Positions 50,862 through 59,867 of a stretch of 64,000 nt of DNA are shown here, piece by piece. The stretch is from the NCBI GenBank assembly GCA_030817875.1, contig JAUSZU010000001.1, forward strand, positions 5,332,001 to 5,396,000. The letters run 5' to 3'. The notes beneath the pieces were generated by a model. It was not told where the DNA came from and ran no database searches. It saw only the letters and a list, made by a program, of their open reading frames with translations. Every line of letters starts with the position of its first letter. Position 1 is the first letter of the stretch. This DNA comes from Flavobacterium sp. W4I14. Lineage in GTDB: Bacteria > Bacteroidota > Bacteroidia > Sphingobacteriales > Sphingobacteriaceae. Both the position numbers and the translations under genes were made by a program.

Positions 50862-51501
50862 ATGCCTAAGCAGAAAATCGTATTAATAGGTGGTGGTGGG
50901 CATTGCAAAGCATGCATTGATGTAATCGAGGAGACCGGTGAATATGAGATACTGGGAATTTTAGATCAGAAAGAAAATATAGGGAAGAAAACTCTTAGGC
51001 TATAATATAATAGGAACAGACGAAGACCTTGCTAAGTATATTCTTCCGGGAATTAAATTTCTGATAACTGTTGGGCAGATAAAGTCAGCTCAAGTGCGGA
51101 AAAATATTTATCAAAATTTAATGCGACACTCAGCACAATTGGCAACGGTCATTTCGCGTAGCGCTCATGTTTCAAAACACGCGTCTTTAGGTATAGGGAC
51201 GATTGTTATGCACAATACTATTGTAAATGCCGACAGCCAGGTAGGTGATAATTGCATACTTAATACAGGTTGTAATATAGAGCACGATACTATTGTTGGC
51301 GCTCATACGCACATTTCTACACATGCGGTTATTAATGGTGGATGTGCTATTGGGAATGAAGTTTTTATAGGTAGTAACAGTACGGTGGCAAACCATAAAA
51401 CAATTTGTGATTTAGTTTTGTTGGGTGCAGGCTCAGTTGTTACTAAGGATATTTATCTGCCAGGGGTATATTTTGGCAATCCATTACAAAAGATAGATTA
51501 A
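50862..51501 (+). pseudogene. NeuD/LegH-type sugar acyltransferase, frameshifted
   Basis: The ATG at 50862 starts PKQKIVLIGGGGHCKACIDV (the NeuD N-terminal nucleotide-sugar binding domain). This frame stops at 51006 after IGKKTLRL. Removing one A from the AAAA run at 50988-50991 rejoins it to LLGYNIIGTDEDLAKYI, giving one uninterrupted protein of about 212 residues. Left-handed beta-helix hexapeptides follow (IGTIVMHNTIVNADSQVGDN, HISTHAVINGGCAIGNEVFI) and the protein ends YFGNPLQKID. The intact gene would encode the N-acetyltransferase that acylates the 4-amino sugar after LegC. The shift could be a sequencing error, a real mutation or a slippage switch. The stop overlaps the neuB start. Confidence 0.8.
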
Positions 51502-52511
51502 TGAAAAATACAATTATAATTGCAGAGGCTGGAGTAAATCACAACGGAAGTTTAGATAATGCATTTAAACTCGTTGATGCAGCAGTTATAGCGGGTGCTG
51601 ACTATGTGAAATTTCAAACCTTTAAAGCTAATAAACTGGTTTCTGCGTATGCCAAAAAAGCAGATTACCAGATTGAAAATACAAAGGATGCCGATGAATC
51701 TCAGCTTCAAATGCTCGAAAAGCTTGAACTCTCAGAAAATGATCATGATCAGTTGATTGAATATAGTAAGCGTAAAGGAATTAAATTTTTCTCTACCGCT
51801 TTTGATTTAGAGTCATTGGAATATCTATCCTCTATTGGTTTGGATCTCGTAAAAATTCCTTCAGGAGAGATTACAAATCTCCCATATTTACGTAAGGCTG
51901 CTCAACTTTTCTCCAAGGTAATACTGTCTACTGGTATGTGTACAATGGAAGATATCAGACTAGCATTAAATGTTTTCATTGATGCTGGAATTTCAATCCG
52001 TGATATTACCATATTACATTGTAATACAGAATATCCAACTCCTATGGACGATGTAAATCTGACAGCCATGCACCACATACAGCGAGAATTTAAAACAGAA
52101 GTTGGCTATTCAGATCACACTTTGGGAATAGAGGTTCCTATTGCAGCAGTTGCATTAGGCGCAACCATAATAGAGAAACATTTTACACTAGATAAAAAAA
52201 TGCCAGGGCCCGACCACCCTGCTTCTTTAGAGCCTGCGGAGTTAAAGGCCATGGTTGCAGCAATTAGGAATATTGATATTGCTATTTCTGGTGATGGAAT
52301 AAAGGAGCCTTCTTTATCAGAGAAAAAAAATATTTTAATTGCACGCAAGAGTATTGTTGCCAAATCACCGATTAACAAAGGCGATCTATTTACAACAGAT
52401 AATTTAACAGTTAAAAGGCCCGGATCCGGGATTTCTCCAATGAAATGGGATGAGGTAATTGGTATTACAGCCCCAAGAAATTTTGAAATAGATGAACTAA
52501 TTAGTTTATAA
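51501..52511 (+). CDS. neuB: N-acetylneuraminate/legionaminate synthase
   Basis: 336 residues. It condenses a 2,4-diacetamido-2,4,6-trideoxymannose (for legionaminate) or ManNAc with phosphoenolpyruvate. The TIM-barrel begins IIAEAGVNHNGSLDNAFKLV. KFQTFKANKLVS, SGEITNLPYL, HCNTEYPTPMDDVNL, VGYSDHTLGIEVPIAAVALG and IEKHFTLDKKMPGPDHPASL are all present, the last carrying the metal and PEP ligands. The C-terminal SAF/antifreeze-like domain (ARKSIVAKSPINKGDLFTTD) is complete. In this operon the legionaminate (LegI) role is more likely than sialic acid because the dehydratase and LegC precede it. Confidence 0.95.
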   Translation: MKNTIIIAEAGVNHNGSLDNAFKLVDAAVIAGADYVKFQTFKANKLVSAYAKKADYQIENTKDADESQLQMLEKLELSENDHDQLIEYSKRKGIKFFSTAFDLESLEYLSSIGLDLVKIPSGEITNLPYLRKAAQLFSKVILSTGMCTMEDIRLALNVFIDAGISIRDITILHCNTEYPTPMDDVNLTAMHHIQREFKTEVGYSDHTLGIEVPIAAVALGATIIEKHFTLDKKMPGPDHPASLEPAELKAMVAAIRNIDIAISGDGIKEPSLSEKKNILIARKSIVAKSPINKGDLFTTDNLTVKRPGSGISPMKWDEVIGITAPRNFEIDELISL

Positions 52512-52512
52512 A

Positions 52513-53667
52513 ATGGAGATTTGCATAGCAACAGGTACCAGAGCAGAATACGGCCTATTAAAGCCGTTAATTGAGGCTATTAAAAATGAACCGACATGGT
52601 CTCTAAAATTATTGGTTACCGGTGCTCATTTATCTCCGGAGTTTGGACTCACCTACAAAGAAATCGAGCAAGACGGTCTCCATATAGATGCCAAAGTGGA
52701 AATGTTGCTTTCTTCAGATACTGCTGGAGGCATTGTTAAATCAATGGGCATAGGGATGATTGGCTATGCTGATGCGCTAAAAAATTTAGCACCTACATTG
52801 CTGGTAATTCTCGGTGATCGCTATGAAATGCTTGCTCTTGCATCTGCAGCATTGATTTTTAAGATACCCATAATACATATACATGGCGGCGAAATTACCG
52901 AAGGGGCTTATGATGACGCGATACGACATGCTATCACGAAAATGAGTCACCTTCATTTTACTTCTACGGAAGCTTACCGACAACGCGTCATCCAACTCGG
53001 TGAGCAGCCAAAATATGTTTTCAATGTAGGCGCTATCGGATTGGATAATATTCGGAAGATTAAATTCCTGAATAGATTAGAATTGGAAGAGATTTTAAAT
53101 ATCAAATTCTTAAAATATAATTATCAGGTCACGTTTCATCCAGCAACGCTATCAAATGTTTCTGTTGCGGAACAATTTGAAGAATTATTGCAAGCGATTA
53201 AAAATCAGGAGGATAGCTTTTTTGTATTTACAAAGGCGAATGCTGATACTGATGGGCGTGTAATAAATCAGATGATAGATCAGTATGTAAGCCTAAATCC
53301 CAACACTTCGGTTGCATTTTCGTCATTAGGTACCCTAAAATTTTTGTCACTTGTTAAAGAATGTGATGCTATTATAGGAAATAGCTCCAGTGGGATTATA
53401 GAGGCTCCGTCATTGAAAACAGTAACGATTAATATTGGAGATCGACAGAAAGGTCGGATTCAAGCAGATAGCGTAATTAATTGTGATCCGAATGCTGAAG
53501 ATATTACCAAAGCGATACGACTTAGTAAAGCTAAAAATGAAAGCACATTGATGGATGAATTAAAAAATCCATACGGTATTGGACAAACTGCATCACAGAT
53601 TGTTAATGCAATCAAGTCTGTGGATTGGAATAGCTATATTTTGAAATCATTTTACAACCTAAATTAA
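52513..53667 (+). CDS. neuC: Hydrolysing UDP/GDP-HexNAc 2-epimerase (NeuC/LegG type)
   Basis: 384 residues, GT-B-like. N-terminal ICIATGTRAEYGLLKPLIEA, then VTGAHLSPEFGLTYKEIEQD and VILGDRYEMLALASAALIFK with the conserved Asp-Arg-Tyr-Glu, and HIHGGEITEGAYDDAIRHAI. The C-terminal nucleotide site is VTFHPATLSN, FSSLGTLKFLSLV and IGNSSSGIIEAPSLKT. It releases the nucleotide and inverts C2 to give the mannose-configured sugar used by NeuB. The 1-bp spacing after neuB shows tight coupling. The substrate is probably the 2,4-diacetamido-trideoxy sugar. Confidence 0.93.
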   Translation: MEICIATGTRAEYGLLKPLIEAIKNEPTWSLKLLVTGAHLSPEFGLTYKEIEQDGLHIDAKVEMLLSSDTAGGIVKSMGIGMIGYADALKNLAPTLLVILGDRYEMLALASAALIFKIPIIHIHGGEITEGAYDDAIRHAITKMSHLHFTSTEAYRQRVIQLGEQPKYVFNVGAIGLDNIRKIKFLNRLELEEILNIKFLKYNYQVTFHPATLSNVSVAEQFEELLQAIKNQEDSFFVFTKANADTDGRVINQMIDQYVSLNPNTSVAFSSLGTLKFLSLVKECDAIIGNSSSGIIEAPSLKTVTINIGDRQKGRIQADSVINCDPNAEDITKAIRLSKAKNESTLMDELKNPYGIGQTASQIVNAIKSVDWNSYILKSFYNLN

Positions 53668-54716
53668 TGAACATTGTAGATAGACATTGTATCAATAGAA
53701 ATAGCAGCATTAAGGATGCCTTAGCTAAGCTTAACGATATCGCTCCAGATTCTATCCTATTTGTTGTTGATGAAAATCATAAGCTCATAGGCTCTTTAAC
53801 GGATGGTGACTTAAGGCGCGGATTCATCAATAATTTGAATTTTGACGACTCTCTGTTAAGCTTCATCAAGAGTGATCCGCTTTCCATTCATTTAAACAAC
53901 TATAGTTTGGAAGAGTTAAGGGGCTATAAAGAACGTGATTTTAAGATTATCCCTATTCTTGATGAGCAAAATAGAATTGTTGATATCTTAAATTTCAGGT
54001 ATCAATCAACCATTATCCCTGCAGATGCTGTATTGATGGCAGGCGGAAAAGGTAAAAGGTTATTGCCACTTACGCAAAATACGCCTAAACCGCTGCTCAA
54101 TGTGGGGGATAAGCCAATAATCGAGTATAATATCGATAGATTTGTAGCTTGTGGAGTTAAAAATATTAATATTAGCATCAATTATCTAGGAAATCAGATT
54201 GAAGACTACTTTGGCAATGGCGGAAGCAAAGGTGCGAAGATTAAATATGTTTCAGAAGATAAGCCTTTAGGAACTATAGGATCAATATTGCTGGTAGATC
54301 AATTCTATTTTGAAGACATTATAGTCATGAATAGTGATATTTTAACCAACATTGATTTCGAAGATTTTTATAAAACTTATAAGGAATCTGGTGCTGATAT
54401 GGCAATTGCAGCTACTTCATATCATGTAGATGTTCCTTACGCAGTTTTAGAGGTGGATGAGGTTAATCAGATCCAATCTCTAAAAGAAAAGCCGCGTTAT
54501 ACTTATTATTCGAATGCAGGTATTTATATCATGAAAAAAAATCTGCTTGATAAAATTCCGGTAGATCAGTTTTACGATATTACAGATCTTATGGAAGAGG
54601 TAATTAAAATAGGTAAAAAACTGATTACCTACCCTATAACCGGGTATTGGCTAGATATTGGCAAGCACGAGGATTTTAGAAAAGCGCAAGAGGATATTAA
54701 GCATATTAAACTGTAA
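53667..54716 (+). CDS. CBS-domain sugar nucleotidyltransferase (PtmE-like)
   Basis: 349 residues. Residues about 1-120 are a CBS pair (SIKDALAKLNDIAPDSILFV, FKIIPILDEQNRIVDI). From about 120 a nucleotidyltransferase domain begins with the signature LMAGGKGKRLLPLTQNTPKP, followed by DKPLGTIGSILLV, VMNSDILTNIDFEDF and GYWLDIGKHEDFRKA. In the Campylobacter legionaminate pathway the homologue PtmE is a glucosamine-1-phosphate guanylyltransferase, so this gene argues for a GDP-linked precursor route. The CBS pair may be regulatory, probably sensing a nucleotide. It overlaps neuC by one base. Confidence 0.88.
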   Translation: MNIVDRHCINRNSSIKDALAKLNDIAPDSILFVVDENHKLIGSLTDGDLRRGFINNLNFDDSLLSFIKSDPLSIHLNNYSLEELRGYKERDFKIIPILDEQNRIVDILNFRYQSTIIPADAVLMAGGKGKRLLPLTQNTPKPLLNVGDKPIIEYNIDRFVACGVKNINISINYLGNQIEDYFGNGGSKGAKIKYVSEDKPLGTIGSILLVDQFYFEDIIVMNSDILTNIDFEDFYKTYKESGADMAIAATSYHVDVPYAVLEVDEVNQIQSLKEKPRYTYYSNAGIYIMKKNLLDKIPVDQFYDITDLMEEVIKIGKKLITYPITGYWLDIGKHEDFRKAQEDIKHIKL

Positions 54717-54719
54717 AAG

Positions 54720-55442
54720 ATGTCAAAAATTTTAATAACCATGTGTGCCAGGGGAGGATCAAAGGGCATCCCGGGGAAGAACATAAAGCTAATTGCCGGA
54801 CATCCACTAATTGCTTATACATTAAATGTTGCGAGGGCTTTTGCTGTACAACATCATGCAGACATAACATTATCAACAGATGATGATGATATTAAAGCTG
54901 TTGCCGCTGGTTTAGGACTCACAACTTCCTATTCCCGTCCTGCATTTTTAGCTACAGATAGTGCTGGAAAAATAGATACAATTAAAGATGTGATAATATA
55001 TGAAGAGGGGCATAAAGGTAAACAGTATGATTACATTTTAGATTTGGATTTAACCTCCCCTTTAAGAACACTCGATGACCTTAATGAGGCATTTGTAAAA
55101 TTTAAAGACCAAAATGCATTAACTTTATTTTCTGTGAACCCAGCGGCTCGAAATCCTTATTTTAATATGGTAGAGGCTAAATCTGATGGCTTTTACAGTT
55201 TAGTTAAAACTAATCCAGATGGGTCGGTACTTACCAGGCAAAGTGCACCAAAAGTTTATGATTTAAATGCTTCATTTTATTGGTATAGAAGATCTTTTTT
55301 TGATTTGAACCTAAAATCACCAATTACTTCAAAATCATTAATTTATAAAATGGATCATATCTGTTTTGATTTGGATCATCTTATAGATTTTGAATTTCTT
55401 GAATACTTATTAGTTAATAATAAGTTGGACTTTAAATTATGA
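54720..55442 (+). CDS. neuA: CMP-nonulosonate (acylneuraminate) cytidylyltransferase
   Basis: 240 residues. It activates the nonulosonic acid with CTP. The signature is ITMCARGGSKGIPGKNIKLI near the N-terminus, followed by HPLIAYTLNVA, TDDDDIKAVAAG and DYILDLDLTSPLRTLDDLNE (the conserved D-L-x-L-T-S-P-L with R). NPAARNPYFNMVE and NASFYWYRRSFF complete the fold. It is the LegF/NeuA step that gives CMP-Leg. There are only 3 bp after the PtmE-like gene, and it overlaps the next gene by 4 bp. Confidence 0.94.
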   Translation: MSKILITMCARGGSKGIPGKNIKLIAGHPLIAYTLNVARAFAVQHHADITLSTDDDDIKAVAAGLGLTTSYSRPAFLATDSAGKIDTIKDVIIYEEGHKGKQYDYILDLDLTSPLRTLDDLNEAFVKFKDQNALTLFSVNPAARNPYFNMVEAKSDGFYSLVKTNPDGSVLTRQSAPKVYDLNASFYWYRRSFFDLNLKSPITSKSLIYKMDHICFDLDHLIDFEFLEYLLVNNKLDFKL

Positions 55443-56368
55443 AGGTAGCGATTATTGGATTAGGATCTATCTCTGGAAAACACATTCAGGCTTTAAAAAC
55501 GATAGATGATAATGTGGAGATCTTCGCATTAAGATCCGGCTCTAATGCTATACCTGTTGATGGAGTACAGAATATCTGTTCTTTGAATGATGTCCAACAT
55601 CTCGATTTTGTAATCATATCTAATCCTACAAGTCTTCATTATCAAACAGTAAAAATGGTTGCTGAGTATGGCCTTCCAATGATGATTGAAAAGCCAGCAT
55701 TTTTCGAGTTGCAGGGTGTAGGAGATCTCCAGGATTTCATTAATAAAAATAATATCTTCACCTATGTCGCATGTAATCTTAGGTTTCATCCTTGTTTAGA
55801 ATTTTTGAAACGAGAATTGGCTAAGAAATCTGCAATAAATGAAGTTAATATTTATTGTGGATCCTATTTGCCTGATTGGCGGCCAAATAGAGACTATAAG
55901 GAAGTTTATAGCGCGAAATCAAAGATGGGGGGCGGAGTACACTTAGATCTGTTCCATGAAATTGATTATGCATGCTGGATTTTTGGTTTTCCCATGCGCT
56001 GGAGTACTTACACAAGTAGTAATTCTACATTAGATATTGATGCGCCTGATTATGCAAATTATCTATTGGGGTATGAAAAGTTCAATATTAATATTGTCTT
56101 AAATTATTATAGGCGAAAGGCAAAGAGAACTCTGGAAGTACTTTTTGAAGATGAAACCTGGGAGGTAGACCTTTTGCACAATATCATTTTGAATGATCGT
56201 CAAGAAATTATATATTCTGCTCCAACATTTACAATGATGGATACATATATTGCGCAGATGAAGTATTTTATACATAAGCTCTCGTCGTCAGCTACCCCGA
56301 TGAACAATATTAATGAAACTATAGAAATTTTAAACATCTGTCTTACAAATGAACCAACTAAAGGATAA
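55439..56368 (+). CDS. Gfo/Idh/MocA family oxidoreductase (PtmF-like position)
   Basis: 309 residues. N-terminal NAD-binding domain VAIIGLGSISGKHIQALKTI; the E-K-P motif appears as MIEKPAFFELQGV; then RFHPCLEFLKRELAKKSAIN and GGGVHLDLFHEIDYACWIFG, where the HDLxD-type active-site His is H-L-D-L-F-H-E-I-D. Genes of this family sit at the same place in Campylobacter flagellar glycan loci (ptmF) and in Bacteroidota legionaminate loci. The exact reaction is not certain to me. It overlaps neuA by 4 bp and the SDR gene by 20 bp. Confidence 0.82.
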   Translation: MKVAIIGLGSISGKHIQALKTIDDNVEIFALRSGSNAIPVDGVQNICSLNDVQHLDFVIISNPTSLHYQTVKMVAEYGLPMMIEKPAFFELQGVGDLQDFINKNNIFTYVACNLRFHPCLEFLKRELAKKSAINEVNIYCGSYLPDWRPNRDYKEVYSAKSKMGGGVHLDLFHEIDYACWIFGFPMRWSTYTSSNSTLDIDAPDYANYLLGYEKFNINIVLNYYRRKAKRTLEVLFEDETWEVDLLHNIILNDRQEIIYSAPTFTMMDTYIAQMKYFIHKLSSSATPMNNINETIEILNICLTNEPTKG

Positions 56369-57089
56369 AATAATAATTGTTACTGGTGGGAATGGACTTT
56401 TGGGAAGAGACATCATTTCAAAAGTAAAAGAAGCTGGAGCATTTTGTGTTAATGTAGATATCAACCACGACACGTCAGAAGATTTATCATTGATGCAATG
56501 CGACATTACAAAGATCGAGTCAGTAGATAAATGTATCCAGCATATTATAGCTAAATATGGTAGAATTGACGGTCTAGTTAACAACGCATATCCAAGAACT
56601 AGCGATTGGGGCAATAAATTTGAGGACATTGCTTTTGAGTCGTGGCAGAATAATGTTGACTGGCAATTGAACAGCTATTTTTATTTCACACAGCAGGTTG
56701 CTAAACACATGAGTGAACGGAAAATAGGTTCAATAATCAATATGGCATCAGTTTATGGAATTGTTGGGCCGGATTTTACAGTTTATGATGGGACTACAAT
56801 GACAATGCCTGCAGCTTACTCAGCGATTAAAGGAGCAATCGTCAATTTTTCACGTTATTTAGCAGCTTATTTGGGCCCTAAAAATATAATTGTAAATACA
56901 ATTTCTCCAGGAGGTATATTTGACAATCAAAATCCTATTTTTGTAGAAAATTACAATAAGAAAGTACCGATGAGAAGAATGGGATTGCCAAAAGATATCT
57001 CTCCCGCAGTTGTATTTTTGTTGTCGGACGGTGCGGCGTATATTACTGGCCAAAATATAGCTATAGATGGGGGATGGACATCCATTTGA
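56349..57089 (+). CDS. SDR family oxidoreductase (PtmA-like position)
   Basis: 246 residues, classical short-chain dehydrogenase. The cofactor motif is IIVTGGNGLLGRDIISKV; NNAYPRTSDWG replaces the usual NNAG; the catalytic Ser is in INMASVYGIVGPDF and the Tyr-x-x-x-Lys is in AAYSAIKGAIVNFSRYL. INTISPGG and ITGQNIAIDGGWTSI end it. It pairs with the Gfo/Idh gene, as in ptmA-ptmF clusters, and probably works on the precursor sugar. The start overlaps the previous gene by 20 bp. Confidence 0.87.
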   Translation: MNQLKDKIIIVTGGNGLLGRDIISKVKEAGAFCVNVDINHDTSEDLSLMQCDITKIESVDKCIQHIIAKYGRIDGLVNNAYPRTSDWGNKFEDIAFESWQNNVDWQLNSYFYFTQQVAKHMSERKIGSIINMASVYGIVGPDFTVYDGTTMTMPAAYSAIKGAIVNFSRYLAAYLGPKNIIVNTISPGGIFDNQNPIFVENYNKKVPMRRMGLPKDISPAVVFLLSDGAAYITGQNIAIDGGWTSI

Positions 57090-57126
57090 AATAAATTAAT
57101 TAAGCTTGTAATAGCAAATAGAATAA

Positions 57127-57972
57127 ATGAAAACAGTAAGAGTAATTCCCCGTTTAGATATAAAAGGGCCAAATTTAGTTAAAGGTATCCATCTTGAAGG
57201 TCTTAGAGTTTTAGGAAAGCCTTCGGATTTTGCCAGGTTTTATTATGAGCAAGGAGCTGACGAATTGATGTTTATGGATGTTGTTGCTTCTCTATATGAG
57301 CGTAATAGTCTCCATGATATTATTTCTGAAACCGCCAAGAAAATATTCATACCAATAACGGTGGGGGGAGGATTAAGAACAATTTCTGATATTAAAGAAG
57401 TGCTTAGGGCGGGAGCTGATAAGGTTTGTTTAAATACTGCGGCTATAAAAAATCCAAATTTAATTAAAGAAGCATCAAGAATGTTTGGCTCTTCAACAAT
57501 TGTTGTGGCGATTGAAGCAATAAAAGAAGGAGAAGGTAAATATCTGGCTTATACCGATAATGGTAGAGAATATACAGGTGTTGATGTTTTTGAGTGGGCA
57601 CAAAAAGTTGACGAACTGGGCGCTGGTGAAATTGTAATTACGTCAGTTGATAAAGAGGGAACCGGGCAGGGATTTGACTTAGATTTAGTTTCAAAGGTGA
57701 GTAGCTTAGTAAGTTGCCCAATTATTGCTCATGGTGGTGCTGGGAAGAAGGCGCATGTTATTGAAGTTTTGAAGAAAGCTCAAGCAGATGCAGTTATGAT
57801 TTCATCATTATTCCATTATGACTTCATTAAAGAGAATGAATCTAAAGGTTCAGCACTCGAGGGTAACGTAGAATTTTTAAAGCAAAAAAGAAACTTTCAT
57901 ACTTTCGAATCTTGCAGTATAAACAGTTTAAAAAATACTTTGGTGGATAATAACATTGAATGCAGATTATAA
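57127..57972 (+). CDS. hisF: HisF-like protein of a nonulosonate amidation system
   Basis: 281 residues, some 25 longer than histidine-pathway HisF. The barrel is clear: RLDIKGPNLVKGIHLEGLRV, FMDVVASLYERNSLHDI, TVGGGLRTISDIKEVLRAG, LNTAAIKNPNLI, GAGEIVITSVDKEGTGQG, IIAHGGAGKKAHV. Asp11 is kept, but the second cyclase catalytic Asp (position 130 in HisF) is Glu130 here (VVAIEAIKEGE). HisH follows with a 17-bp overlap and a PseA/WbpG-like amidotransferase after that. It therefore probably forms an ammonia channel with HisH for the amidotransferase, and is not a histidine enzyme. Confidence 0.85.
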   Translation: MKTVRVIPRLDIKGPNLVKGIHLEGLRVLGKPSDFARFYYEQGADELMFMDVVASLYERNSLHDIISETAKKIFIPITVGGGLRTISDIKEVLRAGADKVCLNTAAIKNPNLIKEASRMFGSSTIVVAIEAIKEGEGKYLAYTDNGREYTGVDVFEWAQKVDELGAGEIVITSVDKEGTGQGFDLDLVSKVSSLVSCPIIAHGGAGKKAHVIEVLKKAQADAVMISSLFHYDFIKENESKGSALEGNVEFLKQKRNFHTFESCSINSLKNTLVDNNIECRL

Positions 57973-58630
57973 TATGGAGAATAGTAAAAAAGTAACAATA
58001 ATCGATTACCAATTAGGTAACTTATTTAGTGTAAACCAAGCATGTGAAACTGTAGGGATGAACGCAAAAATAAGTTCATTAAAAGAAGATATTTTAAATG
58101 CAGATGCACTCATCTTGCCTGGGGTTGGTGCCTTTATTGAAGCTATGAACAACCTTAAAGCGCTTGATTTGGTAGATGCTATAAAAGACAAAGTGAAAAA
58201 TGGAACACCAATCTTTGGTATTTGTTTAGGTCAACAACTATTTTTCACCGAAAGCGAAGAGTTTGGTGCGGGAAATGGGTTAGATTTAATTTCTGGAGTG
58301 ATTAAAAGATTTCCGGAAGAGTTAAACGGTAAAAAAATAAAAGTACCGCAAATAGCTTGGAATAAAATATACAGTGACAAACAGAGTTGGGAAGAAACTG
58401 CATTAAAGGATTTACAAGATGGTGAATTCATGTATTTTATTCATTCTTATTATGTTAAGCCAGCTAATGGTAGTTGTATATTAACGAATACAAATTATGA
58501 TGGAATAGAATTTTGCTCGGCAATATCAGAAAATAATCTGTTTGCTACACAATATCATCCAGAGAAAAGTGGTGAAAAAGGGTTGTCGATATATAAAAAT
58601 TGGGCTAAAAATTATAACTTAATATCATGA
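57956..58630 (+). CDS. hisH: HisH-like glutamine amidotransferase subunit
   Basis: 224 residues, class I glutaminase. The nucleophile Cys is in GICLGQQLFF and the His and Glu are in QYHPEKSG. The oxyanion stretch ALILPGVGAFIEAM is present. It would supply ammonia through HisF to the next protein. The overlap with HisF (17 bp) and a 4-bp overlap with the amidotransferase (ATGA) show coupling of the three. In-frame upstream bases could allow a slightly different start; the MNADYNMENSKKVTIIDYQL opening may begin at the second Met (57974). Confidence 0.88.
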   Translation: MNADYNMENSKKVTIIDYQLGNLFSVNQACETVGMNAKISSLKEDILNADALILPGVGAFIEAMNNLKALDLVDAIKDKVKNGTPIFGICLGQQLFFTESEEFGAGNGLDLISGVIKRFPEELNGKKIKVPQIAWNKIYSDKQSWEETALKDLQDGEFMYFIHSYYVKPANGSCILTNTNYDGIEFCSAISENNLFATQYHPEKSGEKGLSIYKNWAKNYNLIS

Positions 58631-59859
58631 GTGAGAAACAAGAGCTAGAAGCTTATTACGGCTTGCCTACAGAAGTGAAATTCTGTAAAATTTGTGTAAT
58701 GTCTAACCAAAGACCGGCATCTACAATAGAATTTAAACATACAAAAGATAGCAAAAAAACAACCATGAACTTTGATGAACATGGTGTTTGCGATGCTTGT
58801 AGAACTGCAGAAATCAAGGACAACATCAATTGGGGAATGCGGGAAGAAGAGTTGGTGAAACTTCTTGATAAACATAGAAAAAGTGATGGTTCTTATGATT
58901 GTCTAGTTCCAGGAAGTGGTGGTAAGGATAGTGCCTACCAGGCGCACGTTTTGAAACACAAGTATGGTATGAATCCATTAACTTGTACTTGGCCTCCAAT
59001 TTTGTATACAGATTATGGTTTAAATAATTGGAGAAATTGGCTGGATAGCGGGTTTGATAATGTATCATTCTACAGAAATGGGAAAGTGATGAAATTGCTA
59101 ACCAAACTATCTATAGAAAACTTGATGCACCCATTTCAAACATTTATCCTAGGACAAAAAAACCTCGCTCCAAAAATTGCAGCAGCCCATGGTATTAATT
59201 TAATTTTTTATGGAGAAAATGAAGCTGAATATGGTAATCCGTTAGCGGATAATATGAGTTCCCTTAGAGATAAATCTTATTATAGTTTCGATCATTTAGA
59301 CGAGATATATCTTGCTGGAGTTTCCATAAAAGAATTAATGGATAACTATGATGTACGTTTAAGTGATCTTATGGCATATTTACCGCCTAAAGTTGAGGAT
59401 TTAGAGAAGGCAAATATCGAAGTGCATTATTTGGGGTATTATTTAAAATGGACGCCACAAGAAGTATACTATTACGCAGTAGAAAATACAGGATTTAAAG
59501 CAAGACCTCACAGAACACAAGGCACCTATAGTAAATATAGTGGTATAGATGATAAGATAGATGATTTACATTTCTACACCACATTTATAAAATTTGGTAT
59601 CGGGAGAGCTACTTATGATGCATCTCAAGAGATTAGAAACAAACACTTAACCAGAGAAGAAGGTGTTGCCTTGGTAAATCGTTTCGATGGAGAGTTCCCT
59701 GATCGCTATTTTGATGATGTAATGAAATACTTAGATATGGATGCTACATACTTCCATGAATTGGTCGATAAATTTAGATCACCACACTTATGGGGTAAAG
59801 ATGAAAATGGCCAATGGAAATTGAGACACAATGTTGCCGGTAAAGGCTTAGATGATTAA
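58627..59859 (+). CDS. N-acetyl sugar amidotransferase (PseA/WbpG-like)
   Basis: 410 residues. Two Cys pairs (FCKICVMSNQRPAS and GVCDACRTAE) near the N-terminus, then a PP-loop CLVPGSGGKDSAYQAHVL that activates the substrate with ATP. GENEAEYGNP and KARPHRTQGTYSKYSGIDDK are family motifs. PseA and WbpG enzymes convert an N-acetyl group to an acetamidino group (as in Pse5Ac7Am and Leg5Am7Ac) using ammonia from a HisH/HisF-type pair, which here are the two genes just upstream. The product would be amidino-modified legionaminic acid or another acetamido sugar of the same glycan. Confidence 0.88.
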   Translation: MSEKQELEAYYGLPTEVKFCKICVMSNQRPASTIEFKHTKDSKKTTMNFDEHGVCDACRTAEIKDNINWGMREEELVKLLDKHRKSDGSYDCLVPGSGGKDSAYQAHVLKHKYGMNPLTCTWPPILYTDYGLNNWRNWLDSGFDNVSFYRNGKVMKLLTKLSIENLMHPFQTFILGQKNLAPKIAAAHGINLIFYGENEAEYGNPLADNMSSLRDKSYYSFDHLDEIYLAGVSIKELMDNYDVRLSDLMAYLPPKVEDLEKANIEVHYLGYYLKWTPQEVYYYAVENTGFKARPHRTQGTYSKYSGIDDKIDDLHFYTTFIKFGIGRATYDASQEIRNKHLTREEGVALVNRFDGEFPDRYFDDVMKYLDMDATYFHELVDKFRSPHLWGKDENGQWKLRHNVAGKGLDD

Positions 59860-59867
59860 TAATCCAA

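Noticed and set aside
57127..58630. HisF and HisH as histidine biosynthesis genes
   Set aside because: No other his genes are present, Glu replaces the catalytic Asp130, and the pair is overlapped with a PseA/WbpG-like gene.
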